From: Clostridia bacterium
Lineage (GTDB): Bacteria > Bacillota > Clostridia > Oscillospirales > CAG-272
Reading direction: 5' to 3'
DNA: 32,117 nucleotides
NCBI GenBank assembly: GCA_017386965.1
Contig: JAFOGE010000173.1
Span: forward strand, 1-32,117
The notes under the pieces were generated by a model. It was not told where the DNA came from. It searched no databases and saw only the letters and a program-made list of their open reading frames with translations. A program made the translations under genes and the position numbers. Of this stretch, positions 19,297 through 26,803 are shown one piece after another (the stretch's first letter is position 1; each line of letters begins with the position of its first letter).

Positions 19297-19324
19297 CCCA
19301 GGATTCGGAAAGGATACGAAGAGA

Positions 19325-21037
19325 ATGCAGAAAGTGAAAATTCTATCCATTCTTCTTGCCCTTGTGATGCTGTTCACGGCGCAGATTCCGATCTGCGCCG
19401 AGGACGCATCCGCCACGCTTACGGCGGTGCAAAGCGAGATCACGAGCCAAAAGGGAGATCTTGAGATCCGTTTGGATTCGACGGAGCCCATTCTTGGCGG
19501 AAGCTTCAATCTGGTTTACGATTCCTCTGTTCTGGAGCTTGACTCCTTCCATTCGGGGACGTACAACTGTCAGGTGAACGCTTCCTATGCCACCAATCGG
19601 ATCCGTGTCAGCTTTGCGGCAACGTCGGGGACAAAATCCGGCGTGATCTTAACCTTTCGATTCCGCCCCACGGCAAGCGGCTCTTGCACGGCAAGCTTCT
19701 CCTTTGAGGAGCTGAACCTGTATAACCAGGCCGGCAAGAGCGTGACCGCGACGGCAAAGGGGACGGTCTGTGACGTAACGGTCATCAAGTCGATCACCGA
19801 TTTTCGCCTCTCGACCGATGCCTTGATGATGGGTCTGGGAGAGCAGGCACAGATGTCCTATCAGCTCACTCCCGAGGATGCGTCGGTGGAGAGCGTGCGT
19901 TGGACGTCGCAGAACACGAGCATTGCAACGATCGATCAGAACGGTCTGGTTACGGCAAAGCGTGCAGGGACTGTCCAAATGCGCTGTGCGGTACAGGACC
20001 GTAACGGGGGCTATTGGACGTCGAAATTTACTGTCACGGTTTATTCAAAGCCCAATCTTGCGATCGGAAAGGGATACCTGGCGCCCGGAGAGAGCATCAC
20101 GCTGGCGGTCCGCTTGGATACGGTCGGCGCGACCTACACGTCGGGCAGTCTGAATCTGGTTTACGATCCGACCCTGCTGTCGCTTACCTCTGCGGAGCTT
20201 GGCTCCTTCTTGAACGGATGCATGGCAACGGTGAATCCCTCGTATCGGGAGAATGCCGTACGCCTGAATTTCCTCGGACAAGGCGGTCTTCGCGGAAGCG
20301 GAGAGATCTGTCTTTTGACCTTTACGGCCTTGCAGGCCGGACAGGCGCAGATCCGCGCCGAGCAGATTCTGCTTTACACGGAGGATCAGCAGGAGCATGG
20401 CGCAAACGCGGGCGGCGGCTTGGTGGGGATCGGTACGCACAGCCTTTCCCTGACGGTGCCGGAGGAGGTGACGGCATGGCAGGAATTTGCAGCTGCGGTT
20501 TCCTTTGCGGCAACGCCCGGTGCGGCCGGCGGAAGTCTGACCGTTTCCTATGACGCAGAGCAGCTCCGATTCCTTGGATATACCGACGTTTTGCAGGGCT
20601 TTTCCGTTACCGTAAATGAACATTACGGGGCGGGGAAGATCAAGATCTCCTTTGCGGGCACGCAGGGCGTGACCGAGGGAGAGCTGCTCAAGCTTCGCTT
20701 TATCTCCAGAGAGAACCCCGCACAGGCCTTCTCCTGCGAGATCACACCGGAGGGCGCTCTTTACACGCAGGACGGGGTACCGATCCTGCCGATCGCCTCT
20801 GGGGCAGTCTTCGTCTTGCGTCCCGACGAGCAGCCTCCCGAAACGGGAGATGTCGATCGAAACGATGATACGGATACCAGAGATGCAACGGCACTCCTGC
20901 AATATCTCGCGGGGGATACCGATGCGGTGGCGGTAGAGCTGCTGGCCGACCTGAACGGGGACGGCGCGCTCACCGAGGCCGATATGGACTATTTGATGAA
21001 GCTTCTTGCAGGCTGGGATCCCTCCCAAATTCAATAA
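19325..21037 (+). CDS. Secreted scaffoldin-like protein: three cohesin-like domains, BIG2, dockerin
   Basis: A 570-aa protein with a signal peptide (1 to about 25). Cohesin-like domain 1 spans about 31-153 (NLVYDSSVLEL), a BIG2 domain about 156-241, cohesin-like domain 2 about 244-370 (NLVYDPTLLSL then GSFLNG) and cohesin-like domain 3 about 372-498 (TVSYDAEQLRF). The C-terminal dockerin is about 506-564, with two calcium-loop repeats, the first divergent (DVDRNDDTDTRD) and the second regular (DLNGDGALTEAD). No membrane anchor or sortase signal is seen. The start has a GGAAAGGA site and lies 28 bp after the protease stop, so it is cotranscribed. Its cohesins could hold up to three dockerin proteins and its own dockerin could dock on the membrane-bound cohesin of the first gene. 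The cohesin calls rest on fold-pattern recognition and operon context, not on a search. Confidence 0.82.
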   Translation: MQKVKILSILLALVMLFTAQIPICAEDASATLTAVQSEITSQKGDLEIRLDSTEPILGGSFNLVYDSSVLELDSFHSGTYNCQVNASYATNRIRVSFAATSGTKSGVILTFRFRPTASGSCTASFSFEELNLYNQAGKSVTATAKGTVCDVTVIKSITDFRLSTDALMMGLGEQAQMSYQLTPEDASVESVRWTSQNTSIATIDQNGLVTAKRAGTVQMRCAVQDRNGGYWTSKFTVTVYSKPNLAIGKGYLAPGESITLAVRLDTVGATYTSGSLNLVYDPTLLSLTSAELGSFLNGCMATVNPSYRENAVRLNFLGQGGLRGSGEICLLTFTALQAGQAQIRAEQILLYTEDQQEHGANAGGGLVGIGTHSLSLTVPEEVTAWQEFAAAVSFAATPGAAGGSLTVSYDAEQLRFLGYTDVLQGFSVTVNEHYGAGKIKISFAGTQGVTEGELLKLRFISRENPAQAFSCEITPEGALYTQDGVPILPIASGAVFVLRPDEQPPETGDVDRNDDTDTRDATALLQYLAGDTDAVAVELLADLNGDGALTEADMDYLMKLLAGWDPSQIQ

Positions 21038-21047
21038 AGCAGCTCCC

Positions 21048-21093
21048 AAGGGCGCTTGCCTTGCACGGTCGTGCATGGCGGGCGCCCTTTCTT
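21048..21093 (+). terminator. Terminator of the cohesin/dockerin operon
   Basis: A long imperfect hairpin has left arm starting AAGGGCGC at 21048 and right arm ending GCGCCCTT before 21090, with an inner TGCAC/GTGCA stem. It is followed by TCTTGT and starts 10 bp after the stop of the scaffold gene. Confidence 0.75.
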
Positions 21094-21217
21094 GTATCAC
21101 GAACGCCACCGGCGGGGCCGGTGGCCATGACTTCCCGGGGGCCTTCCAGGATCCTTTGCCCTCTCTCAAGGCATGCGGAAAATCCTGCGCGGCGGTGCAA
21201 AATCATCTTAGGATTTC

Positions 21218-21246
21218 TTGACAGGCTTTGGGAAGTGTGCTATAAT
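21218..21246 (+). promoter_or_regulatory. Consensus promoter of the ktrB-ktrA operon
   Basis: Perfect TTGACA (21218-21223) and TATAAT (21241-21246) boxes with a 17-bp spacer. The 5' leader is only about 60 nt before the ktrB ATG, and no riboswitch such as the c-di-AMP type fits into it. Confidence 0.95.
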
Positions 21247-21313
21247 ATATCTGGTTATTTCGATTGTATTATGCACGACCGTCGGATTTTTCGGGTTTTG
21301 CTTGGAGGATTAC

Positions 21314-22654
21314 ATGGCATTTCACAAGCTAAAAATGAAAATGACAAACACCCGGATCATTGCCATCAGCTTTGCCCTGGTGATCCTTGTAGGGACAATC
21401 CTGCTCTGTACGCCCTTCGCCTCGGCGGAGGGGAGCTGGACGCATCCTGTCGATGCGCTCTTTACGGCAACGACCTCCACCTGCGTGACCGGTCTGGTCG
21501 TTTTCGATACGGGTGCCCATTGGTCGCTCTTTGGGCAGATCGTGATCCTTTTCCTCGTTCAGATCGGCGGCATTGGATTTATGACCGTCGTTACGCTCTT
21601 TTCCTTCTTCGTCCACCGCAAGGTCAGCCTGCATGAGCGCCGTCTGCTTCTGCAGAGCATGGGCTCTCTCCAGATGAGCGGCGTTATGGCCACCTTCCGA
21701 CAGATCCTGATCGGCACCCTCCTTGTTGAGGGCGTTGGTGCTGCCTTGCTGGCCTGCCGCTTCTACCCCGTGTATGGAGGGAAGGGAATCTGGTATGCGG
21801 TCTTCCATTCGATCTCTGCCTTCTGCAATGCGGGGCTGGATCTCTTTGGACCGGAGGGATCCTCCTCTCTTTCCATGTTCCGAAACGATCCCCTCGTCAG
21901 CTTTACGATCCTGTTTCTGATCGTGGTCGGGGGTCTTGGCTTTCTGGTCTGGGACGATCTGCTCCGCAACGCCTTCCGTTTCCGCAGGCTTCACCTGCAC
22001 AGCAAGCTGGTGCTTTGCGTAACCGGTGTTCTGCTTTTCGGCGGATGCGTGCTTTTCTACATGACCGAATACAACCATGCCTTTGCGGGAATGTCGCAGG
22101 GCGAGCGTTGGATGTCTGCGCTCTTCCAGTCGGTTACGGTCCGAACGGCCGGGTTCTTTACGGTCGATCAGACAGCATTGAGCGACACCGGGGCGATCGG
22201 CTCCATTTGCTTGATGTTTGTGGGCGGCTCTCCCGGATCGACCGCAGGCGGCATCAAGACGACCACGGCCGCGATCTTTCTTTTCAGTATTCTTCGCTTT
22301 GCGCAAAACAAGGATACCGTCGTTTTTGGAAAACGGCGGATCGAAAACCGCATCGTGCGGCAGGCGGGGGCGATCGTAGGGGTTTATTTGCTCATGGCGG
22401 TGATCGCCGCGGCGCTGATCTGCGCGATGGAGGATGCGCCCTTCCTTGCAGTCGTTTATGAAACTATTTCGGCGGTTGCGACGGTGGGACTTTCCATGAA
22501 CCTGACCCCAACGCTTTGCATCGGATCCAAGCTGATCCTGATCTTTTTGATGTATGCGGGACGTCTTGGAGGACTTTCGCTCTTCCTGGCATTGGGAGAA
22601 ACAGCGAAGGCCGAGCCGCTGGAGCGGCCGACCGAGAAGGTTTTAATCGGTTAA
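21314..22654 (+). CDS. ktrB: Ktr/Trk-type potassium uptake channel subunit
   Basis: A 446-aa membrane protein of the TrkH/KtrB superfamily, the ion-conducting subunit of a K+ uptake system. Four pore-loop filters with their central glycines are visible: TCVTGLVVFD, FCNAGLDLF, TVRTAGFFT and ATVGLSMNL. GGSPGSTAGGIKTTT is the usual conserved segment before the last pore region. The frame is open back to 21218, but that lies inside the promoter. The ATG at 21314 has a TTGGAGGAT site and gives the normal N-terminus, so it is chosen. The gating partner KtrA follows 45 bp downstream. In Bacillota KtrAB is commonly controlled by c-di-AMP binding to KtrA. Confidence 0.94.
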   Translation: MAFHKLKMKMTNTRIIAISFALVILVGTILLCTPFASAEGSWTHPVDALFTATTSTCVTGLVVFDTGAHWSLFGQIVILFLVQIGGIGFMTVVTLFSFFVHRKVSLHERRLLLQSMGSLQMSGVMATFRQILIGTLLVEGVGAALLACRFYPVYGGKGIWYAVFHSISAFCNAGLDLFGPEGSSSLSMFRNDPLVSFTILFLIVVGGLGFLVWDDLLRNAFRFRRLHLHSKLVLCVTGVLLFGGCVLFYMTEYNHAFAGMSQGERWMSALFQSVTVRTAGFFTVDQTALSDTGAIGSICLMFVGGSPGSTAGGIKTTTAAIFLFSILRFAQNKDTVVFGKRRIENRIVRQAGAIVGVYLLMAVIAAALICAMEDAPFLAVVYETISAVATVGLSMNLTPTLCIGSKLILIFLMYAGRLGGLSLFLALGETAKAEPLERPTEKVLIG

Positions 22655-22699
22655 GACATTCCATTTGAATCTTTCAGAAAAAAGGAAGGTGTAGATCTT

Positions 22700-23356
22700 A
22701 TGAAATCGGTACTGATCATCGGCATGGGCCGATTTGGGTATCACCTGGCGCACAAGATGAAGGCGCTGGGCAACGACGTTATGATCGTGGACCGCGATGC
22801 GAGCCGCGTGAATGAGATCGCGGAGGAGTTCACCGATTCCCATATCGGAGATTGCTGCAACGCGGCTGTGATCCGCTCTCTGGGAGTTGGCTCGATGGAC
22901 CTCTGCTTTGTTTCCATCGGCGAGGATTTTCAGTCCTCTCTCATCATCACCACGCTGCTCAAGCACGAGGGGGCAAAGAAGGTCGTGGCAAAGGCGAATC
23001 AAGAGATTCAGGCCGAGCTTTTGCTGCGGATCGGCGCGGACGAGATCATCTATCCGGAGCGCGATCTGGCGGAGAATCTGGCCGTTCGTTACAGTGCGAA
23101 CAATGTTTTTGACTACATTCAGCTGACTCCCGAATATTCCATCTACGAGATCCCGGTCCCGACGTCTTGGAACAGCAAGACCATCCAGGAGGTGGACGTG
23201 CGAAAGAAGCACAAGGTCAATATCGTAGCGGTCAAGGGGAAGAATGCTTTGCAGCCGATGCCCGGCGCGGATTACGTCTTCCGTCCCGAGGATCACATCA
23301 TGGTGATCGGCAAGCCGAACGACGTCTTAAAGCTCACCGAAAAACGAAAGCATTGA
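22700..23356 (+). CDS. ktrA: Ktr/Trk potassium uptake regulatory subunit (RCK)
   Basis: A 218-aa soluble regulator. The N-terminal RCK_N Rossmann fold has GMGRFG (8-13) and D31 at the end of the second strand, as expected for nucleotide binding. The second half contains an RCK_C (TrkA-C) domain beginning around IYEIPVP and ending near DHIMVIG. It would form an octameric ring on KtrB and gate it according to ATP/ADP or c-di-AMP. A strong AAAAAGGAAGG site lies just before the ATG, and it follows ktrB by 45 bp, consistent with one operon. Confidence 0.94.
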   Translation: MKSVLIIGMGRFGYHLAHKMKALGNDVMIVDRDASRVNEIAEEFTDSHIGDCCNAAVIRSLGVGSMDLCFVSIGEDFQSSLIITTLLKHEGAKKVVAKANQEIQAELLLRIGADEIIYPERDLAENLAVRYSANNVFDYIQLTPEYSIYEIPVPTSWNSKTIQEVDVRKKHKVNIVAVKGKNALQPMPGADYVFRPEDHIMVIGKPNDVLKLTEKRKH

Positions 23357-23395
23357 TTTCTCCCGCCCCACTCGGTCGGGAGGAAAGGAGAAGGC

Positions 23396-24208
23396 ATGCA
23401 TAACTGGATTCTGTCCTATCTTTCCGATCTTGCCGCCTGGGTTCTTCTGACGCTTGGCGTGATCCTGCTTTGCGGACTTACGGTGGAGCTTTGCGCTGCG
23501 GCCTTTTCGAGGCTGATCGGACGGGGAAGCGGCGCGGTCTTTGATCTGACGGCGGTGATCGGCACTCCCGTACACGAGCTGGGACACGCGATGATGTGTC
23601 CGCTCTTTGCGCATCGGATCGAGTGCGTCAAGCTCTGGTCGCCGAGGGCGAGAAACGGGATGTACGGCTTTGTGGAGCATCGCTACAACCGCCGCAACCT
23701 CTGGGCAAGGCTTGGCAATCTGTTCATCGGCATCGGCCCGATCCTGAGCGGACTCGGCGTTACGGTGCTTGCACTTTGGCTTTGCTTTCCCGCACAATGG
23801 AATGCGCATCTTTCCGCTTCGGTCTCCCTTTTAGGCACATCGCCTACCCCGACGGACCTGTTCCGTCAAAGCCTTTCCTTACTGGCGTCCCTTCCTTCCG
23901 CCTTTCGGGCCGACTGGCCGAGAAGCCTTGTGGGTCTTCTCGTGATCCTCTCGGTCTGCCTGCACATTCGGCTCAGCTGGCAGGACATCAAGGGCAGTGC
24001 GAGCGCGTTTTGGCTTTACCTCGCGCTTTGCGCGATCCTCTCGCCCCTGGCAAGGCTTCTCGGCCTGCAGAGCGCGATCCTTCACGCCCTGCGCCTGTGG
24101 AGTCTGCAGCTGCTCTCGCTCTTCGTCCTCATTCTGGCGTTCTCCCTGCTTTGGCTTGCGCTTGCCTTGCTTGTTTGTCTGTTCCGCGCCGTCAAACGCG
24201 CGTTTTGA
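23396..24208 (+). CDS. Polytopic membrane protein with HELGH metalloprotease-like motif
   Basis: A 270-aa protein with about five predicted hydrophobic segments (about 12-36, 106-128, 176-194, 202-224, 233-265). Just after the first comes TPVHELGHAMMCPLF, with H60-E61-x-x-H64, the zinc motif of M50-like intramembrane or membrane proteases. No second M50 motif (a late Asp-Gly in a membrane helix) can be recognised, so activity is uncertain. An AGGAAAGGAG site precedes the ATG. It lies 39 bp after ktrA and may be read through from that operon; a small hairpin (23360-23382) sits in the gap and partly overlaps the ribosome site. Its family is not identified and no substrate is suggested. Confidence 0.7.
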   Translation: MHNWILSYLSDLAAWVLLTLGVILLCGLTVELCAAAFSRLIGRGSGAVFDLTAVIGTPVHELGHAMMCPLFAHRIECVKLWSPRARNGMYGFVEHRYNRRNLWARLGNLFIGIGPILSGLGVTVLALWLCFPAQWNAHLSASVSLLGTSPTPTDLFRQSLSLLASLPSAFRADWPRSLVGLLVILSVCLHIRLSWQDIKGSASAFWLYLALCAILSPLARLLGLQSAILHALRLWSLQLLSLFVLILAFSLLWLALALLVCLFRAVKRAF

Positions 24209-24264
24209 TACAGAAATATTTCGCTTGACACTCAAAATTTTTACAGAAGAAAGGAATTCCACCC

Positions 24265-24972
24265 ATGAAACTGAGCAAGAATGAAGTCGTGATCAAGTCC
24301 TTTGACTACGCAAAGTCCGCACGCGGTGCGAACATCTCCAAAAATTCGCTGACCGTTACGAACAAGCGCATCGTTCACCAGACACGCTCCGCGTATTCGG
24401 TAACGCGCCAGGAGATCCCCGTAGGGGACGCGCGTTATCTCAACACCGCGTTCTCCCGCAAGCGCAATCCCGCCTACATGGTATTTGCGATCCTTTTCCT
24501 GGCACTCGGCATCGTCGGAACGCTGCTGCTTGCTTTCCTGCCCAAGATGGAGTGGGAGGGTACAGCCACACGTCCCACGCTCCTGCCGATCGCGGTCGGC
24601 GGCGCGCTGTTTTTGATCCTGATCCTCTTGTATGCCCTTGTGACCAAGAACGTTCTGGCGCTCTCCATTGGCGGCGACGTGCATAAGCAGGAGCTTCTCT
24701 CCTTCCTTTCCATCGGCAAGCTGCCCGTGGACAAGAGGGGACGCAAGAAGGAGGCAGCGATCTACGTTTACGTCAGCCGTAAGAAGGCAATGGAGCTGAT
24801 CAACGAGCTGGGTGCGATCCTTTTGGATCTGCAGGAGCCGGCCGTGACCGAAGAGAAAATCCTGCCGCAGACCTCCGAGGAGGAGCTCGTGGCCGAGGAA
24901 GCGGTTGAGGAAACGGTTGAGGAAGCGGCTGAGGAAGCCGTCGAGGAGCCTTCTGAGGAAGCGGAGGCATAA
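24265..24972 (+). CDS. Membrane protein with PH-like N-terminus and acidic C-terminal repeat
   Basis: A 235-aa protein. The first 65 residues (with LTVTNKRIVHQT and a following VTRQEIPVGD) resemble the start of bacterial PH-like domains. Two transmembrane helices follow (about 71-91 and 106-126). Residues 130-185 could be the second half of the PH-like region, ending in YVSRKKAMELINELGA. The last 45 residues are almost only Glu, Ala, Val, Pro and Thr in short repeats (EEAVEE type). Both termini are probably cytoplasmic. Function is unknown. The ATG has an AGAAAGGAA site. The gene is followed by a terminator-like hairpin, so it probably ends a transcription unit. Confidence 0.7.
   Translation: MKLSKNEVVIKSFDYAKSARGANISKNSLTVTNKRIVHQTRSAYSVTRQEIPVGDARYLNTAFSRKRNPAYMVFAILFLALGIVGTLLLAFLPKMEWEGTATRPTLLPIAVGGALFLILILLYALVTKNVLALSIGGDVHKQELLSFLSIGKLPVDKRGRKKEAAIYVYVSRKKAMELINELGAILLDLQEPAVTEEKILPQTSEEELVAEEAVEETVEEAAEEAVEEPSEEAEA
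24894..24968 (+). repeat. Imperfect 15-bp repeats coding for an acidic tail
   Basis: Tandem imperfect units of GAGGAAGCGGTT type encode EEAVEETVEEAAEEAVEE. The composition resembles the EPIEE tail of the cohesin anchor protein, but the DNA repeat is different. Confidence 0.75.
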
Positions 24973-24988
24973 GAATTTTCGGGAGCGT

Positions 24989-25038
24989 AGAAAGCGACGC
25001 CGCAAGGGCGTTGCTTTCTGCCCTCCTGTCTGTTTTTT
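24989..25038 (+). terminator. Probable terminator before galK
   Basis: A 13-bp stem (24989-25001 with 25007-25019, one G-U pair) has a 5-nt loop. A run of six T occurs at 25033-25038, about 13 nt after the stem, farther away than ideal. Confidence 0.55.
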
Positions 25039-25065
25039 GATCTGTAAAAAAGAAAGGGAATGAAC

Positions 25066-26352
25066 ATGAGAAAGATCTGCGAATGGAAGAACGCTCTCCG
25101 CACAGGAGCGTTGGATGCAAGACTGCTCTCCCTGTACGGTGAGGAGTCCCTGGAAAAGCAACGCCGACGCTATACCGGGGCGCTGGAATCCTTTGCATCT
25201 CTTTACGGAGAGGAGCGCGCGGTCGCGTTCTATTCGGTGTCGGGACGGAGTGAGCTTTCGGGCAACCACACCGACCACAATCACGGATGCGTGATTGCCG
25301 CCTCGGTGGATTTGGACATCCTGGCGGTTGCCGCTCCCTCGGACACGGGCGTGATCCGCGTCAAGAGTGAGGGCTTTGATGAGGACGTTGTGGATCCCGC
25401 GGCGTTTTGCCTGCCGAGAAGCGAGCGCTTCGGCCGCTCGGATGCCCTGATCGCGGGGGTCTGCGCAGGCTTTGCAGGCGAGGGATACCGCGTAGGCGGC
25501 TTTGACGCATATACCACCTCAAGCGTTCCCGGAGGCTCGGGACTTTCCTCCTCTGCCGCCTTTGAGGATATGATCGGAACGCTGCTCAATCATCTTTACA
25601 ATGACGCGAGGATCTCCTACGTGGAGATCTCCAAGATCTCGCAGTATGCCGAGAACGTCTTTTTCGGAAAGCCCTGCGGACTGATGGATCAGGTCGCCTG
25701 CGCCGCCGGCGGCATCGTGGCCATTGATTTTGCCGATCCGAAGTCCCCCGTTGTAGAGAAGCTGGACTTTGATATGACCGAGCAGGGATACCACCTTTGC
25801 ATCGTCAACACGGGAGGCAACCACGCCGACCTGACCGACGATTACGCCGCCGTCCCTGCCGAGATGAAGGCGGTGGCATCCGCGCTGGGCGCTGCGGTTC
25901 TGCGTGAGGCAGACGAGGATGCGCTGATCGCCAAGATTCCCGCGCTTCGCGAAACGGTCGGCGACCGCGCCATCCTGCGCGCGCTCCATTTCTTTGGAGA
26001 GAACCGCCGCGTTGCCCTGCAAAGGGAGGCCCTGCGCCGCGGTGATCTGGACGCCTTTCTCGAGGGAGTCCTGGAATCGGGACGCTCCTCCTTCTGCTAT
26101 CTGCAAAACGTCTATACGACCAAGAATCTGACCGAGCAGGGACTTTCCCTGGCTCTCTGCCTTGCCGAGCGGACACTCAAGGATTGCCGTGCGGCCTGGC
26201 GTGTGCATGGAGGCGGATTTGCGGGAACGGTTCAGGCCTTCGTTCCGCGCAAGCGCGTTGCGCAATTCAAGGACGTCATGGATGCCGTCTTTGGAAAGGG
26301 ATCCTGCATGGCGCTTCGCATTCGTCCCGAGGGAGCGATCAAGGTTTTTTAA
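25066..26352 (+). CDS. galK: Galactokinase-like GHMP kinase
   Basis: A 428-aa cytoplasmic sugar kinase, close to GalK length plus about 30 extra N-terminal residues. GHMP motifs are visible: motif 1 as GRSELSGNHTDHNHG (60-74), the ATP-binding loop PGGSGLSSSAAFE (155-167), a catalytic aspartate in GLMDQ, and motif 3 VHGGGFAGTVQAFVP (380-394). Canonical GalK reads GEHTDYN where this protein has GNHTDHN, a variant I associate with clostridial 'galactokinase' homologues, so galactose as substrate is not certain. Two ATGs are possible. The one at 25060 abuts the AAAGGGA site, while the one at 25066 has normal 7-nt spacing and is chosen. No other Leloir-pathway gene is nearby. Confidence 0.85.
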   Translation: MRKICEWKNALRTGALDARLLSLYGEESLEKQRRRYTGALESFASLYGEERAVAFYSVSGRSELSGNHTDHNHGCVIAASVDLDILAVAAPSDTGVIRVKSEGFDEDVVDPAAFCLPRSERFGRSDALIAGVCAGFAGEGYRVGGFDAYTTSSVPGGSGLSSSAAFEDMIGTLLNHLYNDARISYVEISKISQYAENVFFGKPCGLMDQVACAAGGIVAIDFADPKSPVVEKLDFDMTEQGYHLCIVNTGGNHADLTDDYAAVPAEMKAVASALGAAVLREADEDALIAKIPALRETVGDRAILRALHFFGENRRVALQREALRRGDLDAFLEGVLESGRSSFCYLQNVYTTKNLTEQGLSLALCLAERTLKDCRAAWRVHGGGFAGTVQAFVPRKRVAQFKDVMDAVFGKGSCMALRIRPEGAIKVF

Positions 26353-26382
26353 AAGCAATCGAGAGGAGGTCGGCGCAAACGC

Positions 26383-26402
26383 GCTCCCGCAGGGAGCCTT
26401 TT
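26383..26402 (+). terminator. Small terminator-like hairpin after galK
   Basis: GCTCCC (26383-26388) pairs with GGGAGC (26392-26397) across a GCA loop and is followed by CTTTT. The stem is only 6 bp, so partial termination is most plausible. Confidence 0.4.
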
Positions 26403-26440
26403 GTCCGCGGCCTCCCCCAAGGAGGAAAGGAGGGGTGAAC

Positions 26441-26803
26441 ATGAAGCCCGAAAAGAAGAAGCTTGCGCTGCGGTTGCTTCTGCATACGGTCATTCTCGCG
26501 GTGATCTATTTCCTGTTGGCGGATCGGGGTCTGCCGATGCACATTCTGTATATCGGACTGGGCGCAGTCCTTGCGCTGGTCTATGTCATCTACAATCGCG
26601 GACTGGCGTGGAAGAATGCCACGGAGGAGATGCTTCCGTCCAATATGACGCAGGAGGAAAAGCGCGCCTTTTTGCAGGCGCACCGTGACCGTCTGCTTCG
26701 TTCGGAGTGGATGCTGACGCTGATCTTTCCCATCGTCGTCACCCTCATCCTGGATTACGCCTATCTGTTCCTTCTGCCCTATCTGGAGAATCTGGTCGGA
26801 TGA
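26441..26803 (+). CDS. Small three-helix membrane protein of unknown function
   Basis: A 120-aa protein with hydrophobic segments at about 8-27, 34-52 and 92-117. Between the second and third lies a charged amphipathic stretch (about 60-90) with an MTQEEKRAFLQAHRDR segment. The frame is open far upstream, overlapping galK, but the ATG at 26441 has a strong AAGGAGGGGTG site and starts the protein-like part. The stop overlaps the ATG of the following MBL hydrolase (ATGA), so the two are translationally coupled. No family was recognised. Confidence 0.75.
   Translation: MKPEKKKLALRLLLHTVILAVIYFLLADRGLPMHILYIGLGAVLALVYVIYNRGLAWKNATEEMLPSNMTQEEKRAFLQAHRDRLLRSEWMLTLIFPIVVTLILDYAYLFLLPYLENLVG

Noticed and set aside
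10651..19509. Open frame of 2952 codons on the minus strand
   Set aside because: It is exactly in register with the protease codons and results from missing TTA/CTA/TCA codons. It shows no domain, no ribosome site and no recognisable protein sequence.
21253..21313. Possible c-di-AMP (ydaO) riboswitch upstream of ktrB
   Set aside because: The leader is only about 60 nt, too short for that riboswitch, and has no matching stems.
23360..23382. Hairpin CTCCCG/CGGGAG between ktrA and the HELGH gene
   Set aside because: The stem has 6 bp and no T run follows; it overlaps the ribosome binding site slightly, but nothing more supports a regulator or terminator.
24225..24253. TTGACA upstream of the PH-like membrane protein gene
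   Set aside because: No -10-like sequence occurs 16 to 18 bp downstream (AGAAAG is found there), so it is not called a promoter.
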